A program made the position numbers and the translations under genes. 64,000 nucleotides of DNA from NCBI RefSeq assembly GCF_947623445.1, contig NC_135243.1, forward strand, positions 18,794,479 through 18,858,478, written 5' to 3'. Shown one piece after another: positions 49,496 to 62,500 of the stretch (positions are counted from its first letter, which is position 1; every line of letters starts with the position of its first letter). The notes beneath the pieces were generated by a model. That model was not told the DNA's origin. It saw only the letters and a program-made list of their open reading frames with translations, and made no database searches. The DNA is from Clavelina lepadiformis (lineage: Eukaryota; Chordata; Ascidiacea; Aplousobranchia; Clavelinidae).

Positions 49496-50647
49496 CTACT
49501 CCAGGTCAAATCCATGTTGTTTCCAAATAGCACTTAAATTTTCCCACAATAAGGTGGAGGAGTAGATTTTGAAATCAACGTCAGTTTTCACTCCGACGGG
49601 GGATAAGGTCGAGTAACTTCTATGTGTATGGGATCGGGGTGGAGGTCCTTTTTGAGAGGTTTTTAAATGTTGTCTGAAAACAAGAAGATTTTTTGAAAAA
49701 AACATTCGCAAAAACAAACCAGACCGCTTCCGTTTTCTGTTTATACTGGTGAAATCAATCTCTACTGAAGCTAATTGTTTTAAGGTAAAACCAATTCGGT
49801 ACAAAAAGACTTGCTCTCGTTATAGTTAGGTACTTTTTAACATTGTACCGGAAGTAATACTATCTTTTTCGATTCAAATAATATCGGGCGATTTTGTTAG
49901 GGAATTACTAAGAAATGTTTTTGTCGGTGAAGATCAAGTAGCGTTTTTGTTACAGCTAAATAATTATGACAATAAATTAAACTTATGACTATAAATTGTC
50001 AAGGGTTTCTGGGATGTGGTGGTGACTGACAAGTGTAACCGCCAAATAAGGAAACTGGAAGCCAATCAAAAGTCCCTAATTTCTATCATCCTCGGTTTGG
50101 TCGTAAACAGTTTGGTCCGGTACAGGCTGGAGAAAGTTAATACCGTCGAAAGGAATTTGTAATGAACTGAAACGGATGATATCATTTCCCTACAAACTCC
50201 ATCGTGATACAGCTAGTAGTCGTTTATAAAAGGCGTCATCTACTCGTCCAAAACAAGTGACAGAGACCGACATTTCAAGCATCAAAAGTCTTCCATTAAT
50301 GAGTTTTTAGATTTTTGAGTTACTTCAATGGAAACCAGTTGCGATGCCAAGGTTGGTAAAAGTTGTTGATTTTTTAGGTAGAAGTTGTCACAACGGTCTC
50401 AGATAAACGGACTTATGAGGAAGAGGAAGAGGAAGAGGATTCGGAAGAGGCGAACAAAGAAAAAAGAAACGAGGAATTTTTTTATAAACATAAGCAAGAA
50501 TAAAAATTTGAACAAATTTACACGATTGTGTGTTGATCATCGTCCAGGTTTCCATGCTTTGTTAGCTTATTGAGATCGCTGGGGTCAACTCCTGACGCTT
50601 GTCATCGGAAAACGATTTTCTGCTCTGCTCTTATCCGCTCCTGACAT
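49496..50647 (-). CDS. Tentative small unknown protein with two possible 3' ends
   Basis: Five minus-strand exons (50590-50647, 50324-50397, 50144-50189, 49725-49764, 49496-49673) agree in phase and give 131 residues starting MSGADKSRAENRF. The acceptor of exon 2 is preceded by a 30-base run of TTCCTC repeats. Exon 4 ends in a basic INRKRKR stretch; exon 5 carries GPPPRSHTHRSYSTL and ends WKQHGFDLE. Exon 3 can also be read on without splicing to a TAG at 50076, giving an acidic end (PDQTVYDQTEDDRN) that also looks coding, so alternative ends are possible. The intron before exon 5 is only 51 bp. No known domain, no signal peptide and no membrane segment; probably intracellular. I do not recognise the family. 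Confidence 0.45.
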
Positions 50648-53600
50648 GCTAACAGCTTGTTCTGCATTTACTTAACAGAATACCTTTGAGTGCTGCGTGC
50701 TTGCATCGTCTGTTTGACAAACATTGACAGCGCAAATACCCGTTTCATTTATATGCTGGTTCTGCAAATTTCTACTCTTGAATTTACTTCATAATAAATG
50801 ATAATGACTTCTTGCCAATTAAGTCAGTACTGTATGTAAATACATTTTGTCATATGTAATCCATTACTTTCTCTCTTTTTGCTCATGGAGGGATACAGTG
50901 TATAAACTAGATGATTTCCGAAGCAAGCATTTCAAGGGTATATACGCAAGGAGAGTATTGGACATTCAGAAAACTAACTTTGGAAATCTTCGAAAAACGT
51001 TGTAAGTTTTGTTGCCACTTGATTCAGTATATCGCCTTAAAAGGAATAACGATAATGAGCTTTTTGCATTATTTTAAGGCGTTTAACGTCTATTTCACAC
51101 ATTATGGAAATCCGCGATAAAGCAAGCGTTGAAGTGGCAGTGATGTGATATTCCACAAGGTAATTGCGTATAAGTTAGCTGAACCAGAATTTCCCGCCGT
51201 ACAACCTTCTGTAAATTGCAAGCTTCTGCGTTTGGTATATGCTGCTTAATTGTTTACATTTACGCGAAAGATTTTATGTAAAATATGAAGTTTGTTTATG
51301 GGCATCACAAAACATCATTATATATGATTTAAATTTCATATTCCAAAGTATTTGACTTTAAACCCTGACAGTTTTCTTTTTGATGGAATCAAAAAACCTT
51401 TCCCGTTAACAAATATCCGTTTTACAAACCTGCGGTTGGACATCCAAAAACAGAAAATTATTTCAACACTCCTCGTATATGAGGCCAAGATAAGGATTGC
51501 TATGCTGTACCAACAAATCAAAAAATTTAGCCTGTCTAAATTCCACATTTTCAGATCATGATTGTGCCAATGCTAAAGTTTTTTGTTGTCGTCATTTTAA
51601 AACTAACTTTGAAATAGAAGAGAAGTAGGTAGAACAGTGAAAATGTTTTCGTATCTATTTTGTACACGATGATTGTGTAAGATTAGTGCTGGATTAACTT
51701 AAATTAACTTAAATTTAGATTCGCGTTTCATTGTTTCCCTCGGTAAATTTCGTGACTGGCGTATGGACATGATATTTTGAATTTACGCGAGAATTGAAGC
51801 AATTGTGCTGTCTAATAACGCATTACGTCAACCATACGCTCAATATGCAACCTGGAGACGGGATACCTGTCGTCTCAGACAAAAATTCACTTTCAGATCT
51901 GCAAAGTCATTTAATGTTTTTTTTTAAACAAACTGGTAGACCGCAAATAACCTAATTTCAAGTTATATTTTAGAAATAATAGTCGCAAATTTTTAGCAGA
52001 AAGTTTGCCGGTATCCTCTTCGAAGTGCAATGGTTTCGTGGCTTATTGAAATGAGAGAAGTAATGCCCTAATCTCAGCGAAAATTGGTGCAAAACCTCCG
52101 GACTTTCCCCACTTAAAGCAAATGAGTTTCAAGATACTGCAATCCGTCTAAGAATTAGAACTTTTTAGTAGAAGGGACTTTCCTAAAGCACTATAACTAT
52201 CATGAGAAAGTTGCAGTCCAAAATATGTGGTTTTAAACATTTTGATAATCTGCGCGGGCCCGTAGATATTTAGGGGATTCGTGATCTGCTAGAAATAATG
52301 ACAGACGCCGCAATGTGTCAAGCCAACGTTTTGCGATCGCTATTGATCAACAAAGCAGACGTTGCGGCTTGACTGCGTGACGAAGAAGCGTAGACACTTT
52401 TGCCTTGTTTCGAAGTAGAATTTAGACGCAAAAACTATGCATGTAGGCTTTTTATATCGCGATCCTAAATACGATTGGGTCTAGAAATACCTTAACAATG
52501 CTTATCTTAGTCATTGCCATCAAATTGCCGTAGCAAGCGAAGAAAGCGTTAAACTATTTGGTTGTAAACTTACCATCTGGAAATGTGGTCGCAGGCGATT
52601 AAGTAAGCATGGAATCACTTTTTCTTACCTACGCACAGAGTACGCCTTACAAACGTATGTAGTCATAACGATGACGATATTTCTGTTTTGGTGTGTGTTG
52701 TTTTCTTGTAGGCCAATACTTGTCTCTTCGGGTATTGACACAGGCTGTTTAGTCACCTCGCCAACAATCTACTACAATCTACTACAATCGACAGGTTAAT
52801 GCAATGGATTTACAAACACGCCTTAACTCAGCTAAAGGTTACCCAACGTTGTCTGATGCCACAAAGACCTTGCAGAAAGCCAACCAACTGTTCAAGTAAC
52901 TAAACAACTGGATGATACAATGCCGTAATGGGCTCAGTCGACTTTAGACCACTATTAAGTGTGCATTTCTGTTCGGCTTTTGAAGTATAAAAACGCTCGT
53001 TGAACTCTCTATCGAAACCGCAATTGAAAATTAAAGGTGTCATAACCACAGTAGTAGGCCATATAATTACCACACGTAATCTTAAGCCAACGTAGTTTAA
53101 ATGTGTTACAATAGCCTGAAGAGGTACGCTAAACCATCGCTAAAATTTAGTAAAAAATAATTAGTACGTTGTGGGTGTGAAATAAGTGTAGGTGTTAACC
53201 AAGGTATTCTATAATTTCAAGATTTTTGGAATATACGCACCAAAGCAGCCGATGTCACACTTATGCCCGCGCTTACATTTCTAATCCTAATTCTAATTTC
53301 TAACTCCGAAGCGAAAAGAACCAAGTATCGATCGTCTTTGGGTACCTGTTACTTAACCGCTCCTGTCGTCGATAAGGATATTTTAAGCCATTCTAGTAAT
53401 GTTTACGCACGTGTAGCAATGTGACAGCGTGTGAAAGTCAATTCGTCTAGCAAGTTGTCTGAAATCTATTTGTCATGCTCCATGCTAAATTTACTCATGG
53501 ATGTACCAGTATTTTAGCAGTACCGGATTCTGATGTTTAAAAAGAATCATACTATAACAAAATTCTTAGTATCAGTTATAAGAGTTTATGGACGTAAAGC

Positions 53601-55490
53601 AAAGAGAGGCGATTGGTTGATAAACATTCTTTGCCTTAGGCGAAGCACGTTCCATCTAATTGAGCAAAACTTTGTAGACCAGAAATTTTTTATGATAAAA
53701 AATAGTATAATGGAAAATTTTACCTCTCTATGACGCAATACTTAGCAAAAATAAACAGTGAGATAGAGTGTAATGTGTGACCTGAAGATTATGCGACTAA
53801 CACATGATCTCGCAACTATTTGAAGGTGTATCCCAGAATACAAAAATATCATGTCATGTAGAACAATATGATGAATGAAAAGATTCGGTGTCAAATTGTT
53901 GCTATAATTTCATAACAATTGTTACCCATTTCGGCTTTTAGTGATTTTAGAATTAACAATGATTACTTTTTCTTTTGTCATTTGAAAATAATTTAGAAGA
54001 TTTTAATGGTGCTATCCCAGCTATTTTTATACGTGTTGCAATGACCGTTTGCAGATCGGAAGACTAAAAATAGCCCTATAGAAAATCTTACGATAGACTT
54101 TCAAACGCCTTTAAGCCTTAAATCAGCTCTATTGCAGTAATTGTTTACTATTTTTAGAAAACAGAAGAAAGCACACACTCCAAAGTGTGCAATATATGAA
54201 GTGAGGCATCCCTTTGGCTTTCTTACATCAACGCAATGCAGTACCACTCGGTAATCGTTGTCAAAACATCTGTTACCCACAAAAATGTTGTTCAAGATAA
54301 TCTTTTGTAAACACCTAGTACGTTAACTAACGTCACACGTGAAAACGCTTATACGACGTGAAATGTTACCTTTAAGCGCTATGTTGCTATAGAAATGGTG
54401 ACTACTTGTACCAGGCACAAAAATTAAAAAGTTTTATTTCAAACTATGTATTTAAATGTTGTTTGAAAATGCTGGTTCTATTCCCTTTTAGCAACACTTC
54501 GATTCAAATTTCATCATAAGAGATGTACATGTATTGCAGTTTAAGAATTACCTTTGCCCAGCAATTACTGTAATTTCACCCACAATGGTTTTCTCCTATT
54601 ACAAATCATTTCTAAGCTAATCTTGAAAACATTAAATTGCTATGAATTTTTGATCACAAAAGTACCAGAAATTCCCGTTTTGTTATCTTCTTGTTCGATT
54701 AAGATTTAAATTCTATCCAGTTTTGAATTACAAAATATATTTTTCAGAAAAATACCACACACTATTTTAGCTTGGGCTGTCTGGAAATTTCCTATTTTTT
54801 TCCAAATTTTCCGAAATATTTTAGAAACTTAAGTAGTTCCGGTTCTAGGGTGTTTCATATCAAAATTTTAACATTTTTCTCTCATTAAACAAATGACCTT
54901 CTTAAAGGTAATTTTTCCAGGATCCTCCTTGTTAAATTCATCCAAAATTACTTTTCCTTTAAAAATCTACTTTCCTTAGTACAAATACACCAATCGTAAG
55001 CTAGCATAGGGCTAAATTACGAAAAAAATTCCTGTTATACATTTAAATACGGTTTATTTATACCTACTAGTTGTAGCCCAAAAAAAGCATTTTGTTCATG
55101 CTTGGCCCAAATACCTGGGTCGTCCCTATTGTTTCTTTCATTTTGGCGTGGTAACACTCGGTATCTACGTCATAATTAAGTGATGAGTTTGCGTTTTGTT
55201 TGCAACTTACTTATGGCAATAACTGTTTAATCACTACATATCAGTACAAATTTTTTACCAGTATAGTTACTGAGAACTAATCTTTGATTTAAGGCAAACT
55301 TTTGTCTAGAGTTGCCCCTCACTTTGAATTTTTGTGTTGGTTATCTGTATCTTTCTATCTTTGCTGTTTTCAATCTCGTTCAACTTTTTTTCGGTAGTCT
55401 TTTATAACACTGCAACTTTTCTTATGTAACACTGCAAATTAAACTTAGTTCACAAACACAGAGGTGGTTTACGAATACAAGAAAGGACAA
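50648..55490. other. Gene-poor stretch
   Basis: No supported gene. A frame at 51352-51561 (+) and a short exon-like piece with a good donor near 54.2 kb (-) look faintly coding but stand alone. A hairpin near 52.3 kb is listed separately. Confidence 0.45.
52317..52373. repeat. Hairpin with GTCAAGCC arms
   Basis: GTCAAGCCAACGT at 52317-52329 pairs with ACGTTGCGGCTTGAC at 52359-52373 except for a 2-base bulge, enclosing a 29-base loop that itself contains GCGATCGC. It could be a structured RNA or a small element core; nothing else supports either. Confidence 0.4.
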
Positions 55491-55496
55491 TTTATT
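55491..55496 (-). other. Polyadenylation signal AATAAA (Ly6 gene)
   Basis: AATAAA on the minus strand, 177 bp beyond the stop codon of the Ly6-type gene. Confidence 0.5.
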
Positions 55497-55672
55497 GTAA
55501 ATGAATGCTCGTATGGTATAGTTGGCAATACTGGCTACGGGTTTGGTGAAGTCTGAACCTATTGCATGCATTTAGGCCTTGCTTATCAAGAGCGGTTAAT
55601 TTCATACACATTGACATGTCATCAGTAAACACTACTCTTCTAGAACTTAAAATGATTTTTTCAACATTGACT

Positions 55673-56589
55673 TCAATAATTGTGGATATTGTCTATAACA
55701 AAAATGCATGCAAACACTGAACCTAAGCCGCTCAAGAAAACCAGTGGATTAATTCGAGCCAAAGCAGCGTGATTGAGCAGGTCAGAGTTGCATAAACCGT
55801 CGGAACAGCACTTGGTACATTCTGTCTTGTTGTTTGACGTCATACAGTCAAGCTCTTTGCTATCTTCTGTGCAGATGTCCCCGCATCCCCTGGCATATGT
55901 CACAATTCCATCTTCATCATATTTCCAAGTCTAAGATATTTGGCAATATCCGTAGATTTATGACTGTTAATTAAATTTTAAAAAATGAAGAATTTCTAAT
56001 AAGCAACTATGCATTTCTGTTACCCAACAATGCTGTCCGTCACATTCAACCGTGGTTCCATTTTCCTCATTTTGCTCTGAATCGCAAATTTCCGTAGAAT
56101 TGCAGCTGTAGCAAGCAACAACCTACAAAAATGGTATGCATAAGTTCTTTAATGTAACATGTTGATTGCCTTTCTGCGTTCTGATCATACAGTCCATAAT
56201 CCGATACTTTCAAACACCAAGAGCTTACAGTGCTGTTGCTGTTGTCTTCCGCTTCTCCATCTTCCTGAGTAAGTGCGGTTCGTACCAACGTTGCCAGCAC
56301 TGTGACATAAGCAAAAAAAATTTGTATTTGTCGGACAGAAAAGAAAAACTTTGTGTTAAAACGGAATGTATCAAAACCTAAAAGAGCGACGTGTGTTGAG
56401 CCAACACAACACCGCTTACTGAAATAGTATTTTCTTGGTTGAGGTAGCATTGCTATAATCAAATAAGGAATCTTTGTTAACGCTTTATAAAGGTTTTGAA
56501 TATGTCCGAATGCATTACAACAAAAAATAAGGAGTCAAAATGTTAATCTTACCTATAGCAATACAGAAGAATAAGCGAATGTATTTCAT
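55673..56589 (-). CDS. Ly6/uPAR three-finger domain protein, probably GPI-anchored
   Basis: Four minus-strand exons (56553-56589, 56229-56299, 56024-56122, 55673-55930) agree in phase and give 154 residues. In order: signal peptide (1-23), an acidic stretch with NST glycosylation sites (24-36), and a three-finger domain (38-118) with CYSC, CDSE, HCW, GCGDIC, LDC and the family-closing CTKCCSDGLCN. The last 30 residues are hydrophobic, as in GPI-attachment signals. Twelve cysteines are present, against the usual eight to ten. If the intron after exon 2 were kept, the frame would run on for some time with a different cysteine-containing sequence. Partner and role are unknown; the family acts at the cell surface. 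Confidence 0.85.
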
Positions 56590-59500
56590 TTTTTCAAGGC
56601 TTATACTCTTCTCTCAACAATATGTAATACTAATGTTCCTGTACAGAGAAAAAAAACAACCATGTCACTCGTAAACAAACTGGCACTTGTTCAGTAAAAG
56701 TGTAAAGTCGCGTCAAAACAACTAGAATGGAAACATTTGCGCCACTTGCTCCACTACATGTATCCACTGTATTTAGCAATATTTGAAAATCCAAACGATG
56801 CCTAATAGCTGCAGCGTAGAAAATTCACTTTCGTTTTATAACGCATTTTTTGCCCGCGTCCACTTGACGTAATTGGACCGGGTTTATAACTTTTATTTAG
56901 TCTTCTTGTCACCTCCTCGAAGCTAAGATCGATCAATTGTTTTCAAACTACAGTAATTGATTGCCGGACACACAACCTACATTAAAGAAAGCTGTGGTTT
57001 GCCCTTACCTTGCCACAACCCAAACAGCGTCTTTTGTGTTACTGCTGTCGATAATTCAGTTGCGAAGCGCAATTTTGTTTCGTTTCACCAATCAAACACT
57101 AACCATTCCACTTGAGGACACTTGATCGATTTCAGAAAAAAATTCTATCGAGGTGGCTCACCACTTTACTGTGCTTATGCTTGTAAAGGTAAGTACTTAA
57201 ACATGGAAAAGAAAGAAACGTGAAATTGCATTACAACGTTTTCATTTTTAACGCAACAGCAGTTTACAAGCCTACGTTTACAAGAAAAACGTGCGAACGT
57301 GCATCATACTAAAATGCCCTCAACTTAAAACAAATGGAGTTTGCGGCTTTGTAGGTTTTACGATATGTTTTTCTGCCTCTTCTTAAACCCCTTATCGCGC
57401 TCGAAGTTGACGTCAAGTCCTTCACCAAGAGGTAGTCTAAGTACTTTCGACTGTTGCAGTGTTTTTGAAATAACTAATAAACGCATGAAGACCTTGAGGC
57501 CCGATGAAACGATTTTAACATTAGCAAATTAATTGTAAACTTAAGCATTCTTCTGACAGAGCAATTGTAAAAACTCTGTTGTTGTTGGATGTGAAAGAAA
57601 TCTGTTAAAACTACTGTTTACCGAAATACTCCTTGTTTACCGTTGGTGGGCGCTGGTAGTACAACAAAATTCGCATTTTGAAAAGCAAACATCGATTTAT
57701 ATGTAGTTACAATCTTTCCGGCAGTCGTGACATTTCAGGCGTGTTAAAAATTAAATTCAAAACTTATCTATATGGGCAATCTTTACTTGAGTAACGAAAG
57801 AATAAAGAAATAAATGACCTGATTACTTTTAGCCTGTTGCTATGCAATTTAACGGAAATATTTGCTGTTTTGAACACATCTCGGACTTATAAAACCGTGC
57901 CGATATAAGAACATTATTTGTGCAAACAGACAAATGCACAGTTTGTGGTTGGATATGTAGCGTGAAATGTGTTCGTAAAGGTCGTGGCAGCCAAAAGGAT
58001 ATTTTGATCATACTTCTCTGACCTTTAACCTCCTCACGCTTAATGAATGTGAAAGAGGAAATTTCAAAAATAGCGGAAGAATCGACGGGTGAAAAATAAA
58101 CTCGCTTGATGTCCACACGCACACAATCGCAATAAATTTTCGATTATTTACTTGACGGTTACTTGATCTTTTCTTCATATTTACTTGACACTAAAAGCAA
58201 ATAGTTAGCTATATGCAGAACACGAAGCTTCAGGTGAAAACAATAAATTTATCACAAGCATTTCTCTTGTATTTAATTTAAAAATTGTGATTGTTAAGTT
58301 TTTAAATTCCGCAATCCTCCCAAAGCAGTCATCATCATATATTACTACATGGATAACATGTTTCACATGGTTGAAATAATTGGATAACAACATAGTTTTG
58401 TGATGATATTACTTAATTAGATTTTGCATCGCATTTATAGAGACTTAAGAAACATTTTAATGATTTTCTACGTTTATTTTTTAGCTAAAAACCGATATTT
58501 ATAGCTGCAAATACAGAGAACTGTGATTCAGACGGGTTTATGAGACACAATATTTATCGAGCGGTAAATCATGATACGTAATGCGCCTTTCCGTGATTTA
58601 TAAAGGTCGCCTTTTACTTGACAAGTCCAAACTTTAAAGCGGTCTATTAACCTGACCCGATTTATGGTATGTTTGATGCGCGATAAAATACTGACTGCGC
58701 CAAACTCTGGTTGCAATTGAGCATTACAGATTGGCTTCGTGATATATTCTATAGAACAGAAAAAATTAGAAGTAAGTTTACAGTATAAGTAAAGTAAAGT
58801 TTAACAGCCTGGAAAAATGGAGAATTTCTTAAGTATACGAACTAGATGTATAAGACTGCTGTAAGGAAAAGGGCGAGTTAAAATTTGCGTTTGTAAAAAG
58901 TTAGCTTATTTGCTGGTTTGTTTTTCGACCAACATCCAACAAGCTGAAAGTAACCTCTGAGAAACCATTAATGGTAAAGGTTTCAAAAATCTTTGTTTAA
59001 AATAAATTGACCTATGGTATGCATTTTAAGCCAAAGCTGTGATTAGTAGGCTAATAAGCTTATAGGGTGGCAATATATAGTGATAATCTTGATGTTTTGT
59101 TCTTTACCGAGTAAAATGTATACAAGTTATTTTTGATCGAGTAGATCTTAACTGCAATGCCTGTAAGGCGAGTCAATAATGCCAGAAACCGGGAGATGTA
59201 CCTATTGCGAAGTTGCTCGGTTTTTCATTTACACATGAAACGTATAGTCAACAGCATCAAACCATCTATTTCAAAGCAGATTTCAATTTTACGGCAACCA
59301 ACCTATACAATTTCAAACCCTTAGACAAATAACATGGTGTCGGAGTTGCTGCTCGTTAAAACTCTATTTGGTGAACCGTACTAGGCTGAGAGTGGTGACT
59401 ATAGGTTACACGTTAACTTAGAACAATGATTAGCCATCTATGTAGCCCGATTATCCTGCGCTTCCCAAGAGGAAAGCACGTAAACATATTTGGACATGTC

Positions 59501-62500
59501 TATGCATGCCGTCGCGTAGTGTTTGATACTGTCATGAACTACTTGACACTGCTAACCTCCAAAATAGAGATGGTGCAATACAGGGTCCTTAACCAAGCTT
59601 TGTATGAGTGGAGAATCTGTTTGTTTGCCAAAAAAAGAAGCCAGTTCCTTTATCAATACACCTAAGTTCCAATCCATTGTATCTTCATAAATGTCAGTAG
59701 AAATACGATGCTTGATAGTATGAGGCCACCATTGACAAACTAACGGCAATTTGTAGCAAAGGTTAACCAGGTACCGAGAACATTTTGTGAATCTTTTTGC
59801 ATTTACAAATCTTTTATCGTACTGTTGCTATAGCATATCGTATCGTACCGCATTATGACAGCTAATGAGTGACCAGCAGATAATAAGAAATTGGCAAATT
59901 ATCTGATACTTGTCGTGATAGTGATAATGTGTCCAGTTATGTCCACTTGGGTCAGTTCCGGGGCAGATAAGTAAGTTTACATTGAACCGTGATTGTGTTT
60001 AAACTGGTTTTGGCGATGGACCATATTGGCTCAGATGACACTTGCGGCACCGGGAATAATATAATACAGATATGATGTGCAATTACATTTGTTACGAAGG
60101 CTTATCAAAGCCTAATAAGTAATAGGAAACGGTGTAAGGTGCCGTTGTCTACCTTTATTTCATAAATAAATGATGACTGATGTAGCCAGAAAGTTAGAAA
60201 TTGACGAAAAGTATTTCTTTTCAGAAAAGGTCCGTTAGAAGCTTGTTTGCTGCAATTGTGAAATTACACTATTTTGAAATTTGTTCTTGCTGGCATTTTT
60301 GCCCAACATATTTTAGAAATTTAGTTTTAAATCAGCGCAATAAAGCTTTGTTTTATATTTTTTACATATAGAAACGTGAATTTGTTTGAATTTGATCAAA
60401 ACTTAAAAACTAAATTTTTACAAGCACGAAAGAAGTTAGAGTACAGGTAATTTAAGAAGTTCTTTATTTCCTAAATATTATTTTATTCCGGAACACAGAA
60501 AGGGTCCTGTTATCACTATGTTGCAAGGTAAGTAGCATAATTAAGCTATTAAACCTTCTGTAAAGATGTTATGAAATAATACTAAGTATCGGCTATGCTA
60601 TAAGTAATATAATTAAAATAAATAGTGTTGCTTTATGTTATAAAGTCACACAACTGACAACTGCAAGTGAAGTTTAATAAAGATATATAATAAGTATGCG
60701 TGTTTGTAGTAACTTTTTAAGTAATGTGAAAATACATTTGATAAAAAACTTTCACTTTTGATTTAGTCAAACCACAGTTAGCTTTCAGATTATCGTTATC
60801 GGTTTTAATCTGCCAGAACGTTAGTTACGTATTCCAACGCTTTATAATTCATTCGAGCGCACAAAAGTTGTAGCTTTTACTGACTATGACGCTTGTATCA
60901 TCACCGTCTATTCATTGCCACAAACCGAAAATGTTTTCTCATACCAACACCCTTTGTCTGAGAAGGCCCTGCCCCTGCCCTTCTGGTTCTTAGTTTGCGG
61001 TTGCGTGCGACGCGGAAGATTTCGTTGTTGGAAGTTATGCGCTTGTGATGCTCTTGCAATTTGTTTAAGGATTACAAATTAAAATAGCATTTGCTTGGCG
61101 ATGGAAAATATCTTGACAAGTAGGCTATTTCACTTTTTAAATTATTTTTAATAAGTTTGATAAATTTGACCGTGATGTTTATGAAGTTATCGTCTAAAGT
61201 TAAAATACATTGCCTGAGATTTTAGATAAAGCTTGGGTATAGGGTAATTTTCCTCAGGTTGGTCTTAAAAGCTTGAGTCAGGAGCTAGTACAAAGTATCT
61301 GTTGTGCAATGAGTTATTTGGATGAAGCTGGAAGTTTATTTACGTTCCGCTAAACTCAGCATCCGATTAAAAATAACAATATGCTGTGTGTGTTCGTATA
61401 TTTATCGGGGTTAATTGTTTTTCAATTTTCGCTTCGGTCTACTTGTTTCCAATATTTTCATTTTAGATTTAGTGGCAGCGCTAACAATTATTCATTTTTA
61501 TGGAGTTGTTTCATGTAGTTTTATGCTGCACATTTTACGCCGTTGGGGTTTGCGCTTTTTCCTGGTCGTTGTTTGTTTGCGAAGTTAATAATAATGGTTG
61601 GTATATTATTGTGTTGCTCCCTCGCAAGCAATGACGGAAGTTAAACGACGTGATACACTAATCGTTTCGGTAAAAATTTTGAATGACTTTGTCTGAACAT
61701 TCCGTTAGAAGGCGCTATAAACTTATTGTACTGCATTGTGCAAATGTTAATAAAATTCAACTTCCTAAAACAAAAATACGATAGATAAAACTGGTAAAAT
61801 TTTTATTGTCATAATTGCTAACATGCACCCAAATATTTAAAAGCGTAACGTAATGACATTATGCCTTTAACTTACTGTAATGCTCGACTCAAAATTTTGC
61901 AGAAATTTGTGTTCACAATTATAGCTTAATTAAATAAATCACAGAAGTCTTCATCCTGGCTGACGTACATGCTTTTGTACGAAATAAACAAAATTTTGCA
62001 AAATAAACAAACTGTACAGTATGCAATAAAATCTTCCGCGGAAAAGTACATCATTATTTGCGTAATAAGTAAGTCATATGTATAGTGCATTTATGGATAG
62101 GGCATATATGTACAGTGCATTTATTTATTTATGGTCGTGTTGAAAACCTTTGGTAGGGTGCAATATATTCACCTTGTCTAACAAATTCTTGACGTAAAGA
62201 AAACCATGTAAGGTTTTGTGTTGTGGGGGGTAATTTTTAAGGGTTGCAAACCTGCTATTGCTTTTGAAATTACCCAGAGGGCAAAGCTACAAAGGTGAAC
62301 ATTTCTATCTGGTATTTGACATATTTATAGTCAATCGCTATATGTGGGGCTTAGGCACAATTGACTCCTTGCTTATGGTACTTGTAAAACATGTCAAAAA
62401 CATGGATGAAAAGAAACCCCACGCGCTTAGAAGAGGTTTACAAAATTACTAGTAATAACGTGTTCGCACGCTATGAGATATCACCCAAATATTTTGTCTC

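Noticed and set aside
50377-50503. Plus-strand exon with a run of seven glutamates, preceded by an acceptor-like ttttttag and ending at a stop that overlaps AATAAA
   Set aside because: The glutamate run is the reverse of a TTCCTC pyrimidine tract that serves as acceptor for a better-supported minus-strand exon at 50324-50397.
59426-59827. Overlapping open frames on both strands, each 80-90 codons and protein-like in composition
   Set aside because: They contradict each other, no family is recognised, and the lengths are within chance; left as unresolved.
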